Positions 33,090 to 46,633 of a DNA stretch of 64,000 bases are shown here, piece by piece (position 1 is the stretch's first letter; each line of letters begins with the position of its first letter). A program made the translations under genes and the position numbers. The DNA is taken from the NCBI GenBank assembly GCA_051645705.1, contig JBOFBU010000002.1:310001-374000 (forward strand). Reading direction: 5' to 3'. Below the pieces are notes generated by a model. The model saw only the letters and a list, made by a program, of their open reading frames with translations, did no database searches and had not been told where the DNA came from. Origin of the DNA: UBA710 sp051645705. Lineage in GTDB: Bacteria > Bacillota_I > Bacilli_A > Mycoplasmatales > Metamycoplasmataceae.

Positions 33090-36000
33090 TTATTTACTAA
33101 ATTTTCCTTCAAGTTTATTTTTGATTAATTTTCTATAAATTAATGGTGCAGCAACAATTAAAACTGTTAAAATTCCCACTGATACACCAATAGTAGTTGC
33201 TATTGTTGCAACGAAATTAGATGATTCAATTAAACCTGAAACTATGAATGAATTTGTAATATTATTTTTAATTACAACCGTTGAACTAGTTGTTGATAAT
33301 TTATAAGTAATTACATCTCCATTCGATAACATTGCAATTGATTGGTCTGGAGAAATTAATTGACCATTTCTATATCAAGAAATAATAATTCCTTGAGCCA
33401 ATAACTCTTCCGCTATTGCTGGATTATTAATACTAAAGATTCCCGCTCCATTTGTTCCTGTAAATGAAAGTTTAATTGATTCAATATTTTGTAATAAATT
33501 ACCTTCTAATACTATTTCACTTTCAACTAATCCACTAACTGTAAATCCTTGATTTTCTGGATATATTTCAGTTCCTTCAACATATTTATTTTCATTACCT
33601 TCAATACCAAATTGTGAATCATATGTTGCTAATCCGGTTGAATCTACATTAATAACAGCAAATTTTTTCTCAGCTGAATTATGAGCAACTGTATTGAAAT
33701 AATCAATTGTAAGTGGTTCATCACTTTGTGATTTTAAACGTCATTCAATTTTTTCACCATTTTTTAAACTAGAAATTCTTTTTTTATCAGGTGTTCAATT
33801 AATTCTAACTTTTTTATCTACACCTCAAACTCTATAAACAAAATGGAATCTAGTTTGTCCTGGAGCGGCATTATTTGGATTTAATAATTCATCTGAAAGA
33901 TCTTCAGGAGGATTTCCATTTCCAGTTTTAACTGCTACAAAAAATGTTCCTTGTCCATCTCAAATAGAATTACTTCCATTAATATTAGTTACTATTTTTA
34001 AGTCTTTAAAAATATCTATATTAGGAGGGGCAATTTCTAATGAATTAACTGTTCAACTAGCAATTGAAGAAGATGCTCCGATTAAAATAAAATTAGGATC
34101 AATTGGAACTAATGATATTAAAATTCTGTCTCCATTTGATAAATCTTGTAATTGAGATAAATTAAGATTTGTTCCATTATAAAAGAAATTATCTTCTGAA
34201 GATTTTCTTTTTAAAGTTACTCTAATTCTTAATTTTCCATTAGATTCTTGTAGAAGTCTATTATATGCAGCTTCTCCTTTAAGAGTATTGCTTATATTTC
34301 CATTGTCTTCTATAAATTGAATTTGAATATCTGTATCACTAGTAATAAAGGCTTTTCCATTTTGAGGAGTAAGTTCTCCTGTAGTTTCATATTTAATAGG
34401 ATCAGGAATTTGCACAGACATTGTAATATTATTATTAACATTTAATGGATATTTTGCATTTGTAATTTTACTTACAAAAGGAATTGCTACCGAATTATCA
34501 AAAACAAAATCTTTTTTCACTTTTATTTTTATTGTAAATGTTTGATTTTGGAATAATATTCCTTGTTTTGCATTTATAGAACCTGAATTAAGATCATAAA
34601 TAAATGTTGCTAATGAATCTGGAACTTCAGTTAAATTAAGATCTGTTGGAGTTCCTGTTTCTAAAGGATCAGTTGGAGTAGTTTTACTACTATCTGTATA
34701 ATAAATTCTTACTTCTGTTGAAGGGCTACCTGTTACAGGTCCAAAAACATCATAGAATGCGGTTGGAATTCTTTTTACAATTGGCAATCCATTATTATCT
34801 AAAACAAAACTACCATCAGCTCTTTTATAAAATTCTGTTTGTACTTGAAGAACTAAATCTGCTCCTAAATAATTTCCATTAGCATCTTTTTCAATATCTA
34901 CTTTATTAATGTAAATATCTCCATCAATTAATTCAGTTTGATTTGAATATTCATTATTTTTTAATTGTGGTGTATTAATTTTAATATCACTTTGTTTAAT
35001 TAATAAATTAGTTACTTTTGTAAGGATTGAATCATTTAATTTAATGTCTTTAATTTCAAATGTAGAACTTTCTTTCATTCTAATTCTTCCAATTACAAAT
35101 TGTCCTACTCTTAAATTAGATGGAGGTTTAACTGTTCCCCCTTGTCCATCAGGAGCACCTACTCTTATTCAATTTTCTTGAGGGATTTTATTTATTTCAT
35201 CTTGAGTTAATGTAGTATCACTTACATAAAATTCAACATAATATTCATTAACTAAATCTGGATCTTTATTAATAACACTTGAAGCTAATTCTGGTGGAGT
35301 TGCTCCATCAAACCAAAGACTAGATACTCCTAATCCTTGATATCCTTCAAATTTAACAACTAATTTATTTGTTCCAAAAGGATTAGGTTTAATTGTTTTA
35401 ATATTAAGTGGAATACTAAAACTTCATCCATCATTTTGAAGAACATTATTTTTAAATATTTGATATCCCGCTCTTGCTACTATTTTAATTCCAAAGAATT
35501 GATTTGCAACGTTAGTTGAAATTTGATCAAATCCTGTTGTTTTAAATCCTGTTGCCCCAAATAATTTATGGTTATCATCTAAAGTAAAGTTACCATTTCC
35601 TGTTCCTTTATCAACTGTATAATAAATATCAAATGGAGAAATAGCTTGATTTTGATAAGGAGCGAATTGAGCTTTTAGTTTTTCCCCCGCTGAAGTAAAT
35701 TCAAGAATTGGAACTGTATTTGTTCCAGTTATTCTAAATCCATTTGTATTGAAATCAGGAACTTTTGATAAATTAATATATCCATTAAATCCTACGTTTG
35801 TTGCCGCTGATAAAATTTGTCTAAATAAAGCAGGATTTTCAACAAATGGTTTATCGTTAATAGCTACTCCATCAACTTTTAAACGATATTCAGTAAATTT
35901 AGCAGGATCTATTGAATATCTTGCTTTAATTTTATTTTTTAAAAGAATAAAGTTATTTGCATCTAATGATCCTTCTAATTGTTTTAATTTTGCTATAAAA

Positions 36001-39000
36001 GCATCTTTTAATAATCATTCTCTTTCATCAACTGTATATTGAATTTGAATTCATTCTCCACCTGGTAGTGTGGTTAAATTATTATTAAATGTTGCTTCAT
36101 CAATTGTTGCTTCGAATAAATTTCCTGTAAATGCAATTTGATCTAATCAAGCATTTTCTACATTTATATAAACAAATATTTTTGAAGTATCAATTGCATA
36201 AATTTTATTAGCAGATGTTTCAAGTAAATAACCTGGTTTAACTCTATATGCTACAGATAATTTTTTAGTAACAGGATCTATCATTGTTGGAACTACTGAT
36301 GTTCAAATACTATTATCAGTTTGTGTAATATCTGATAATTGAGGATTTGCTTGTATTGATCAAACAAGTTCAAGTCCTGGAGATAATGTTCCATTAGGAG
36401 AAGTTTTTAAACCATCAGGAATTGTAATAGTTAAATCATCAGAACTACCTACAATAGTTATTTCTGCTGGAAGTGTTTCATAATTTGCTTTATTAATAAA
36501 AATTTTAACTTTTGCCGCATCTGAAAATTCTTCTGCTTGAAGAGTTTCTGGTATTTCTGTTGAAAGCACATATTTTTGTCCTGCGTTTGAATAACTAGGG
36601 TCAATATAGAATTTAGCTCTTATTTGATTTGTATTAAAATCAACTGTTTTAGCAGCTAATAAAGTTTTAAATTCAGTTAAAGTAAATCAAGTTTTTGTTG
36701 GATTAGTTTCATCAATTGGAAGACCTTCAAGACTTGTTCCTCCACCAATAGCGTATAAAATTTGTAATGGAATATCTTGTGGAAGATTTTCTCTAGTTTT
36801 AATTGTTGTAATAGCTGCCGCTTCTATCGCTTCTGCTAATTCTAAATTTTTAGTATTTCCGCCAATAGCTGCTTTAATTGTGTCATAGTCAGTTGAATTA
36901 ATATTAATTTGAATTGGTAAACTAACATTTAATTGCACTGAATCAGAAACAACTGCTGCATTATCATCTGCATTAAATGTAATATCAGTAATTGTTGTTA
37001 AAGCAAATCTTCACATTAAAACTGGTTTTCCATTTTGGTCTTTATTTGGTAAATTTTTTGGAAGATTTGCATTTTTACCTGGTTGTCATCAATATGCAAA
37101 ATTAGGTGATGTTAATTCAGTTGCTAAATCTCCTCTTAAATCAAGATTTAAACCAAATAATAAATCAGCTTCTTCATTAGTTAATCCTGTTTTTATTATT
37201 TCAGTAATTTTTTCTGTAGTATCTCCAGGAGCAAATAATGTTTCATTTTTATTTAAATTTGCAAGAGCGTCAGTTACATCTACAAAAGATTTAAAATTAG
37301 TCATATTTAAAGTAGCTTCTGTTAAAGCGTTTAAATAATTAATTTCATAACTTATATATGGTGTTGTAGGAGGATTAAGATTTGGAGGTGGTGTTCCTGC
37401 TTTTAAAAAGTATTTTGCTGTAATTTGTTTTTCACTAGGTAATATTAATTTTTTGTAATTTAATAATTGATTTTTAAGATCTGTAAATGAATATCATTCT
37501 TGCCCTGGAACGAATTCTATTGATTTTGTAGTTCCTATTTTATATCTAATTTCTAAATGTTCATAATCTGGATATTGACCAATAAGAGAACTTGTTTCAT
37601 CTAAATCAGCTATTTTTTTAGTATTTCCATTTGGAATTAAATTATTTATTAAAATTTGTGAATCTACATCATAAATAATATTAATATTTAATGGAGTTAC
37701 ATCAATTACAATTTTGTTTACTGTAGCACTTGTAATAACTCTAGTTTGATTTGTAGTTATTCTCATTCCTAAATATGGATTAGTTCCAATATTTGTTGGG
37801 TATGTAGCAAGATCATCTAAAACTAAATCTGTTCAATCACCATCTAAAGGAGATGTTTTAACTGTTGTTCATTGTAAAACAATACCATTTGCTTGTAAAA
37901 TTTTAAATGCTGCTTTATCAAAATCAGTTGGAAAAATAATATTTGTTACTTTTGTAGCTGAACCTTCAATTTTCACACGTTTATCTTTTAAAATATTAAA
38001 ATAACTTTCTGTATGAACAAATGAATAAACATTTGTTGCACTCAATAATTGTGGTGTAATAGCAGGAATTCTTCAACCATTATCAGCAGATGCTTGTTTA
38101 ACTCTATAGTTAGAAGTAATATTTGCTAAATCTGAAAGAAAAATATTATTTGTATATTTTGGAAGAATTGTATCTAATTCTGTTTTTGTAAATCACACTT
38201 CTGTTGGTCTATTTAAATCAAGAGCTTTATTATTAATATTATAAATAATTTCAATATTTGCTGTTACTTCATCTTGTGTATTTCCAATACCACCTGGAAC
38301 AAGTGAAAGAGTTTCATCTATTATTAAACTTGTAGTTGAACCTGATAAGGCAGTTTTTAATAGATTTGCTTCATCTAATTGAATAAATTTAGGTTTTTCT
38401 AATTGTGGTTCCACTGCTTTATGTGATCATGAAGAATTAAAAATTTCTGTTATTGTTTCAGATGTAGAAATAACTACAAATTTTAATCATACAGTTGGTG
38501 GTTGACCAGGATCAACTGGTGCACCAAAGGGATCATTTCAATTTTTTGTATATGCAGAAGCATCAGGAGGTGTTGCTGAAGGACCAAAGGCAAATTCTAA
38601 TTGAATTCCTAGAATTTTTAATAATTGTTTTTCTTCATCTGAAACTGAAGCAATATTTAATTCGCTAATTGAATTTGGTTTATCTTGAGGGCCAAAAGTA
38701 ATTTTAGCTGTTTCAAGTTTTGTTTGAAGTGCTGAAATATTAATATAATTTTTGATGGTTAATTTTTCATCATTTGTGTAAGTATGATTTACTTCATTTA
38801 GACCATTTTCAAAAACAAATCTTTTTTCGTTTGTAACTCCTGATTTAATAATAAATCTTGATTGTAATTTAAATGTATCCGGCAATTCTGTTGGATAACC
38901 ATTTCTTTTAATGAATAAACTTTTTGGTAATTTATCTAATTTTGCTATTAAATCTGCTTTTGAATATCAAATTTCATTAGCCTGATCTGTTGCTATATTT

Positions 39001-42000
39001 TTATCTAAATCTCAACCAACTGAAAATTGAAGTTCAACTACTGAAGAAAATGAATTAAAGTTTGTTATTGGAGATTCATCAATTGTTAATGTTTTTGTAC
39101 TTCCACCAAAAATAATTTGTTGTAAATTCGCTTCAGATAAACTAATTAAAATTTTAATATTTTTTGGAGTTACATCAATTTCTTTATCTTTTATAGTTGC
39201 ATCGATAACTGTTCTAGGGTTTGCTGTATTAACAGAAATTCTAAATGCTAAATAAGGAGGATTTCATCCTATATCTACTGGATGAGTTTTGGGATCATTA
39301 AAATCATATTTATTTCATTTTGAAGGAGTTGTACTAGGAGGATTAATTGTTCACTCAAACTCTATTCCAGCTGTTAATATGTTTTTAAAATTAATATCTG
39401 CTATATCTCATGGGAAAGTAATATTTCCTATATTTGATGTATTTTGACCACTAACTTTTATTCCCTCTGGTAATTTTAATAAATCATTATAATATGTTTC
39501 AACATGTATATATGATTTTACATTTGATGTTAATGTACCAACTACTTTTGGAGGAAGATTTGGTGAATCTATAGTTATAGCTGGATCTGCTCCTTGTTTA
39601 ATTCTATATTGCGCTGTTAAAGCATCTAAATCACTAATAAAAATATTTTCTTGATAGGTAGGAAGAAGATTAATTAATTCCGCTTTTGTAAATCACACTT
39701 CTGTTGGTTTTGTTGGATCAAGTTTTTTATTATTAAAGTTATAAACAATTTCGATATTTTGTTTAACTAATTCTGTAGGACCTTGACCTGCCTCAGATGA
39801 AATAAGTGCTGCGTCTTCATTAATGTTTAAAGCTATTGTAGATCCAGAAAATACTAAAGCATCTAAATTATCATTTGAAAGTTGAATAAATTTAGGTAAT
39901 AATAATTTATCTCCTGATTTTTCAATTATAGGAATTGTAGGAATAATTGTTGTATTTAAAGTTTTATTTTTTAAAGCAAATCTTAAATATAAAGCAGGAG
40001 TAGAACTTGTAAATCCTTCTGGATTTAATGTAAGATCAGTATTTCAATTAGTTTTAAAATCTGCATCTGTTGGAGTTGTACCTATAGTACCAAAAGCAAA
40101 TTCTATTTGAATATTAAGTACATCTAAATAATCTTTTAATTGAGTTGTTATTTCTGTTGGTAATATAACTTTTGTAATTCTTCCAAAAGAATCTTTTTCC
40201 CCAAATTTAATAATACCGTCTGTTAATATTTTTACAACATTAATTGAATCTGGTGTTGTAGCTTGTAAATTAACATAATTATTAATAGTGTTTGTTTCCG
40301 CTTCTGTATATGCATATGAAACACTAGTAGCATTTTGATCATCAAAAATATAATTATTTTCATTTGGTATTCCAGATTTAATTACAAATTGAGATTTTAA
40401 TTTAAAATTAAATACAAAATTGGTTGGGAAACCTGTCTTTTTAAGAATAATTCATGTTGTAGCATTTTTTAAATTATCTAAAAGTTCATTTTGTGTATAT
40501 CAAATTTCACTTTCAGTATTAGTTGTAAAATCTCAACCAATTGAATATTTAATATCAACAATTGCTTTATATAAATCAAAATTAGTTATACCTGTTTCAT
40601 TAATAACTAAATTTTTAGTATTACCTGAAAAAGTAATTTTTTGTAAATCTGTTGATTTTAAATTAATAAGAATTTTTAAATCTGTTGGAGTAACGTTTAC
40701 TAAATTATTAACATTAGGACTTATTTCAGTATTAGATGTGTAAGAACTTGTAACAACGATTCTAAAACCTAAAAATGGTGGAAAACCAATATCAGTAGGG
40801 TTTCCGGTTGTTGATGTAAAATTATATGCGTTTCAATCAGAATCTGTTGGAGTTTGTTTAGTTGTTCATTGAAATTCTACTCCATTTGCTAATACTTTAA
40901 CAAAAGTAGGATCATTTATATCTCAAGGAAAAGTAATTTGTCCAATGTTTGAAGAATTTCCAGAAACTTGTACTTTTTTAGTTTCTAAATCATTATAGTA
41001 ACTTGTAACATGTAAATATGATTTTACTTTTAAACCATTTAATGTTATTTCTCTTAAATTAGGATCAATTGATGCTCCAAGAGAACTAGGTTTAACACTA
41101 TATTTAGCTTTTATATTATTTAAATCTTCTCTATAAATATTTTGAGTATAAAGAGGTAAAATTTTTGCTAATTGTTCCTTTGTAAATCAAGTTTTATTAG
41201 AACCTGTCTCTAAAGCAATATTATTAATATTGTATTGTATTTCAATGAATTGTAATACTAATGGATTATCAACAGTGTTTTTACCTACAAGAGCTTCCGT
41301 TTCATCGATTACAAAATTATTAAAACTATTTCCACTTAATTTAACTTTATTTAAATTAATATCATTAAGATCTATGAAATTAGGAATAACTATAGTTGGT
41401 TCAATTTTTTTAATGACATCAGTATTACCTGGTGCAAGTACTGTTGTTGTTCCTACAACTACAAATTTTAAATATAAAGCAGGATTTACTAAAGGAAATG
41501 CTGCTGGCTTAACTGCAAAATTAAAATCTCAATCATGTTTAAAATCTGAATCAACTGGTGGGGTATTTTCAGAACCAAAAGCATATTTTAATGTAAGTCC
41601 AAGAGTATCTAAATAAATTTTTAATTGATTTGTAATCTCTGCTGGTAAATTAACTTCAGTAATGTTAACTAAACTATCTTTATTACCAAATTTAATAATT
41701 CCTTTTGTAAGAACATTAATTATATTAAATGTTCCTACTGAATTAGAAATATCAGCACTTAAATTTAAATAATTTTTTATATCTTTTATAGATTCTGAAC
41801 CTGTAGCATAATCAATAGAAATTGTTGTACTATTAGTAGCGGAATCAAAAATATATCTATCTGCATTAGGAATACCTGATTTAATTTTAAATCTTGATTT
41901 TAATTTAAAATTATTTGCAAAATTTGATGGAAATCCTGTTTGTAAAATTATCATTCATGATTCTTCTGATTTTAATTTATTTAAAAATTCTGTTTCAGAA

Positions 42001-45000
42001 AATCATGTTATTTCTTCATTTGATGGTTGATTAGTATCAAAATTTCAACCAACTGAATATTCAATATCAACAAGATTTTGATATGTTTGGTATTCAGTCA
42101 TTCCAGTTGTTGCTATAACTAAATCTTTTGTATTTCCAGTAAATTTAATTTTAGATAAATCAGCATTTGTTAAATCTAATTTAATTTTTATTGTTTTTGG
42201 TGTTACATCTACTGGTTTTCCATAATTAGTAGCATCAAATAGAACTTGATTGCTTCCGGCAATAATTCTAACAGCTAAATAAGGTGGATTTCATCCTATA
42301 TTTATTGGATTGCTAGCTCCAGCAGTAAAATTATAATCTACTCACTTAGCATCTGCATGAGTTGAATCATTTGTTCATTGAAATTTTATTCCTGCAGCTA
42401 TTATTTTATTAAATTCAGTATCTAAAGTAAATGGTCAAACAATACCTGTTATATTAGAAGTATCTGTTCCAACTACCTCTATTCCATTAGCACTACTTCC
42501 TGCACTAACTAAACTATTATAATAAATATCCATATGAATAAATGGAATAAGAGTTGTTAATTGTGAATCTTTTACTATTTCTTCTGAACCATCACTAACT
42601 GTATAATCCCCTGCATTTGGTTTAATTGAATATTTTATTTTTATGTTTTTAACATCTTCTTTAAAAAAATTTTTTCTAGAATTACTTAAAGCTACAATAA
42701 AATCACTTTTTGTATATCAAGTTCCAGCACTAAGATTATCAAAATTGTATAAAATTTCTACATTATCTTTTACTAGTTGATTTAATTTTGGATCATTTGA
42801 AGCCGAAACTAATGCTTGATCTTCATTAGAAATTACAATATTTTTTGTATTTCCTGAAAAAATAATTTTTGAAAGATTAGCTTTTGAAACATTTAACAAT
42901 TCTATTTTTACATTTGTTAATTTAATACTAATAGTTGGTGATGATGCTTCAGAAAACGTTTTAATAATACCATTTTCATAATAAGAATTAAATCAAAGTT
43001 CTACAGTAAAACTAGTATTACTTGCATCTCAAACAGGATTTCCTTTAAGCACTAAATCCAATGTAGAAGGAGCTTGCAATGTAGTAATATATTCTGAAAA
43101 TATTTTATTAGTTCAAATAAAATCTTTAAATTTTTGATTTAAGTTTTGAGCATCATTAAAAGAAATTAAGTTTTTAGCATCTAATGTTATTGGCGCTGTT
43201 TTGATAACTTTAGTATTTCATATTGGATTATTATCTGCTTTTATTGTTCTTAATCTTAATTGAGTTGGAGCATTATTATCAAAAACATCATTCAAACTTG
43301 GATTAATTTGTAATGAGTTTTCTGTTGAGTAATACAATATTGATGTTATATTTTCACGATTTTCATTTTTAACAATATTAATTGCATTATAATAACTTTT
43401 ATTATCTGTCGGAATTGTTGCTAAAATTTTAGAACCAAATTGAGCATTTCCGTTATTACTTGTAATATTAGGTGCTCATAAATTATTATAAGATATTTCT
43501 AAAAAGTCTTTCCCTGTAGGATTATGATCATTTATAGAAGGAAGAGCAGGATCAATAGTATCGCCATAATTAAAACCAGAATTTCTTATAATTAAATCAG
43601 TTTTTTGTTTTTTTCAATAAGGTTGCTGAAGAATTTGTGGTCCATTATTAAAACTAGGATGTAAAAAATAACTTGTAGGAATTGAAAAATTCATCGCACT
43701 TGAACTTTCAGTTGTCCCAGAAATTACTGTTGGATTTAAAGTATTAAATGATGATTGTAATACTGTTGTAATAGCATTATATGACATTTCTTGAGCATAA
43801 AATGATGCACTAGATAATCAACCTTTTTTATTTTGATCATTAACTTGACTTGGATTTGATATCGTATTGTAAGCCATTACAGATGAACCTGGAGTAGATA
43901 CTAAATTTACATCAGAAATTTTTGAATTAGTAAATCCTTTTACAGATGCTGAATAAATATATTCCATAGTTCATTTTGGATCATTAGATACTGAACTTGA
44001 TGTTAATGGATTTGTTGGATCTGGAGAAAATTTAAATAAAATATGGTGAATATTATTTCCGTGTTCATAATTTACTCCATCAAAAGAAATAGACATATCA
44101 ACACCTAAATATTCATTACCATTAATAAAATTAGATGATATATTATGAATCTTAAATATACTTTTATTTGTAAAAACTTTAGATGTTTGATCTGGGTTTG
44201 GATTAACTAAAATATTTTTTCCCATAATTGCATTTACAAATTTAGTTTTAATGGTATCTCATCCTTGAATTTGAGTACCTGTATTAGTAATTTTAACTCT
44301 TGTTAAAGGTTTTCATATATTAGAACCATTAGCTAATGAAGCAGTTGTTGGTAATAAATCTTTATTATCTTTAATAGCTCTATGAACAACTCAATATTCA
44401 GTTGTATTAATATTAGGTACTTGAGCAATAGCCAAATCAATTGCTAGTGAAGCTGAATTTGAACCATCATAACTTTCAATTGGGGTAATTGATTTATAAG
44501 TTAGTTGTCCATTGGTTTCATTTAAACCAATTGTTACAAGATATAATGTTTTCCCTTGAACGAATCATGCTAAAGCTTGTTTATTAATTGAATCATACAT
44601 AACATCAACAATATTTAATCTTGTTCCACTTGTAGCCTGAAACGCTGCTGATGAAATAATTTCTCCCTCACGAGAAACTAGAGATATAAAAGAATGACGT
44701 GATCTTCCAATATTTGCCGAAGCTATTAAAAAACTATTATTATATGGAACAGGCACTGGAGGAATCATTGTTTGTTTAACAAAAATTTGATTTAATAATG
44801 ATTGAGTAGAAAGACCTGTAGCATTATTTCCTGTAAGTCAATTATTATTATATGGTTTTATTGATGTAGTATTATAATTATTATCATTAATTATTGTAAT
44901 GGGGTTTGTTACAGGTTTTGAAGTATTGATTGTTCTAAAATTACTTATTGTAATTGAAGCTATTACTGTATTAGTTAATTTATTATAAACAGAAAAAATT

Positions 45001-46487
45001 GCTTGTCCTAAAATATCATCTTGTGCAGAAATAACTAATTCTATACCGTTTGGAAAAACATTAACTATTGTATTATCTTGATAAACATTTACATAAGTAC
45101 TTAATGTTGTTTGATTATTTGTAATTGCAGAAGGTAAAATATTTTTATTTGCTCCTGGTTTTTCAATTAAATATGTATTATCAGGAGTAAGAATATTTGG
45201 TTTAAAACCTGATATTTCATATGTAAAATTATGTGTTCCTGGTTTAACTAACTTTGTACCATCTGCCGGATTTAATTCTGCCATATTTTTAAAAGCTTGT
45301 GTATTAAGAATACCTTGTACATCACTATTATAAAGATTATCATTATATTTTTTTATTAGATCAAGGTCTTGTTTTACTGAAAAATTAATTTTTATTTTTC
45401 CCAGTTCATCATCATATTGCGCAGTTATTGTTGATGTTTCATCTCAAAATTTTGGAGCATTAGTTGAATCAATATTTAAAAATTTTGTTTTTTCATTTAT
45501 TACTTTTTCTAAGGCTTTTTTAGCAGTTAAATTCTTATCAAATTTAGATTGATCTATAGCATTTTTTGTTATTGCGGGTTTTCCTGGCTGTATATTTTGA
45601 AAGTTAGGTAAAAAATTTCATGAATTATCTACATTCACATATGCTATTAAATCTAAAAGCATAAATACAATTTGTTTACCAGGGCTTGTATCTCTTGAAG
45701 TCATGCTAATTAATGGACTATTAGTAGGATCAACAGTTGTCCCGCCACTAACAGCACCATAATGTTGTGGCATTGTTCCAGCATCTTGAGGTTTACCGCC
45801 TGGAAGTGATGTTACATAAGTTAATCCTTGTGGAGGATTTGATCCATATGCTTTTTTAGCAAAATCATCAGCTAAACCAAATGGTTTTCTCACCATTACT
45901 CTTATTAATCTATCTTCAGGAGCTGAAGTAAAATTACGCTGATTTCGTCATATTGCTTTAGTAGCATTACTAAGAGCATCATCTTTAGCAATTTCACCAA
46001 AAATATCTGAATATACAACATTGTTTGATATTAAAGAATTTGAATTTATTTTAACAGCTTGAATATTCATCAAATTACTAGAAGATGTTCCTCTACTGGT
46101 AGCTGTTTGATTAAGACGAGGTTTATAAAGAGGATTAGTGCCTGACAAATTTAAATTAAAATTATTATTTTGAATATACATACTTGTTGAAGGGTTTTGT
46201 GTTGAAGGAGTTTGTCCATAATTATAAATATCCAAAATACCTCTAATGTAAAGGTTTTCATAACTAACAGGAAGAATTGTGCTATTATTTCAAGTTACCG
46301 GAGAAAAGCCTAAATTAGCTATTTTTGTATCTTTTCAAGCTGAATCTACATAATTTTTTGAATTTTTGTCTTTTAAATTTAATGATTCTTGATTAAGTCC
46401 TAGTAATAATGTTGGAACTAAAATAACAGAAGTTGCAGCAACACTAGTAGTTAAACCTAATAAATTTTTCTTTATATTTTTTTTCAT
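33090..46487 (-). CDS. Giant modular surface protein, 4465 aa (larger paralogue)
   Basis: A 13.4-kb frame, ATG 46487 to stop 33090, open only with TGA as Trp. N-terminus MKKNIKKNLLGLTTSVAATS is a signal or anchor sequence without lipobox. The first 1250 residues parallel those of the downstream gene (for example WNFLPNFQNI, FWDETSTITAQYDD, HNISSNFINGNEYLGVDMSISF). Three tandem ~500-residue modules follow (42719-38196), then the C-terminal part shared with the paralogue and a final membrane helix (ATTIGVSVGILTVLIVAAPLIYR) with basic tail. The C-terminal 700 residues are very similar between the two proteins (roughly three quarters identical over a 190-residue stretch compared by eye). GGAG precedes the ATG. 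It leads a tandem pair with 90 bases between genes and is divergent from the P80 gene. Role unknown; exposed adhesin, antigen or spike is inferred. Confidence 0.85.
38196..39695 (-). repeat. Ectodomain module copy 3 (500 aa) of the 4465-aa protein
   Basis: Starts WFTKAELINLLPTYQENIF. It contains SYIHVETYYNDL, ITFPWDIADINF, PPYLAFRI, VTPKNIKILISLSEANLQQIIFGGSTK, FKLQSRFIIKSGV, LGIQLEFAFG and PKFIQLDEANL. It ends where the next WFTKTEL begins. Confidence 0.8.
39696..41189 (-). repeat. Ectodomain module copy 2 (498 aa) of the 4465-aa protein
   Basis: Starts WFTKEQLAKILPLYTQNIY, with SYLHVTSYYNDL, ITFPWDINDPTF, VTPTDLKILINLKSTDLQKITFSGNTK, FKLKSQFVIKSGI, LNIQIEFAFG, PALYLRFAL and PKFIQLSNDNL in the same order as the other copies. 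Confidence 0.8.
41190..42719 (-). repeat. Ectodomain module copy 1 (510 aa) of the 4465-aa protein
   Basis: Starts WYTKSDFIVALSNSRKNFF, with FIHMDIYYNSL, WPFTLDTEF, PPYLAVRI, VTPKTIKIKLDLTNADLSKIKFTGNTK, FKLKSRFKIKSGI, LGLTLKYAFG and PALYLKFVV. Its first third is closest to the single module of the paralogue, which places it as the ancestral position. Confidence 0.75.
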
Positions 46488-46519
46488 CTAAAACTCCAAT
46501 TTTTGTAAATATATATATA

Positions 46520-46535
46520 AATTTTATAATAAAAC
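46520..46535 (-). promoter_or_regulatory. Conserved AT-rich promoter block of the 4465-aa gene
   Basis: Minus-orientation TTTATTATAAAATT lies upstream of the ATG and nearly matches the block ahead of the downstream paralogue. An (AT)n run at about 46508-46520 separates it from the GGAG ribosome-binding site. Confidence 0.45.
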
Positions 46536-46633
46536 ACGTATTTATTTAAAAATATTATTTGTTAAATATAAAAAGACAAATTTGTTGTAAAATATTAATA
46601 AAAGTTTTTAAAATTTTAATTTTGGGAGAATGA

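Noticed and set aside
22647..46487. Many short open frames on both strands that look like separate or broken genes
   Set aside because: All minus-strand pieces fall in one frame per giant gene and are divided only by TGA, which is Trp here. The plus-strand frames (for example 40420-40743, 41230-41616) are antisense shadows.
22647..46487. Identification of the giant proteins as the gliding proteins Gli349/Gli521
   Set aside because: Only size and topology agree. No gli123 or p42 neighbour and no recognised sequence similarity is visible.
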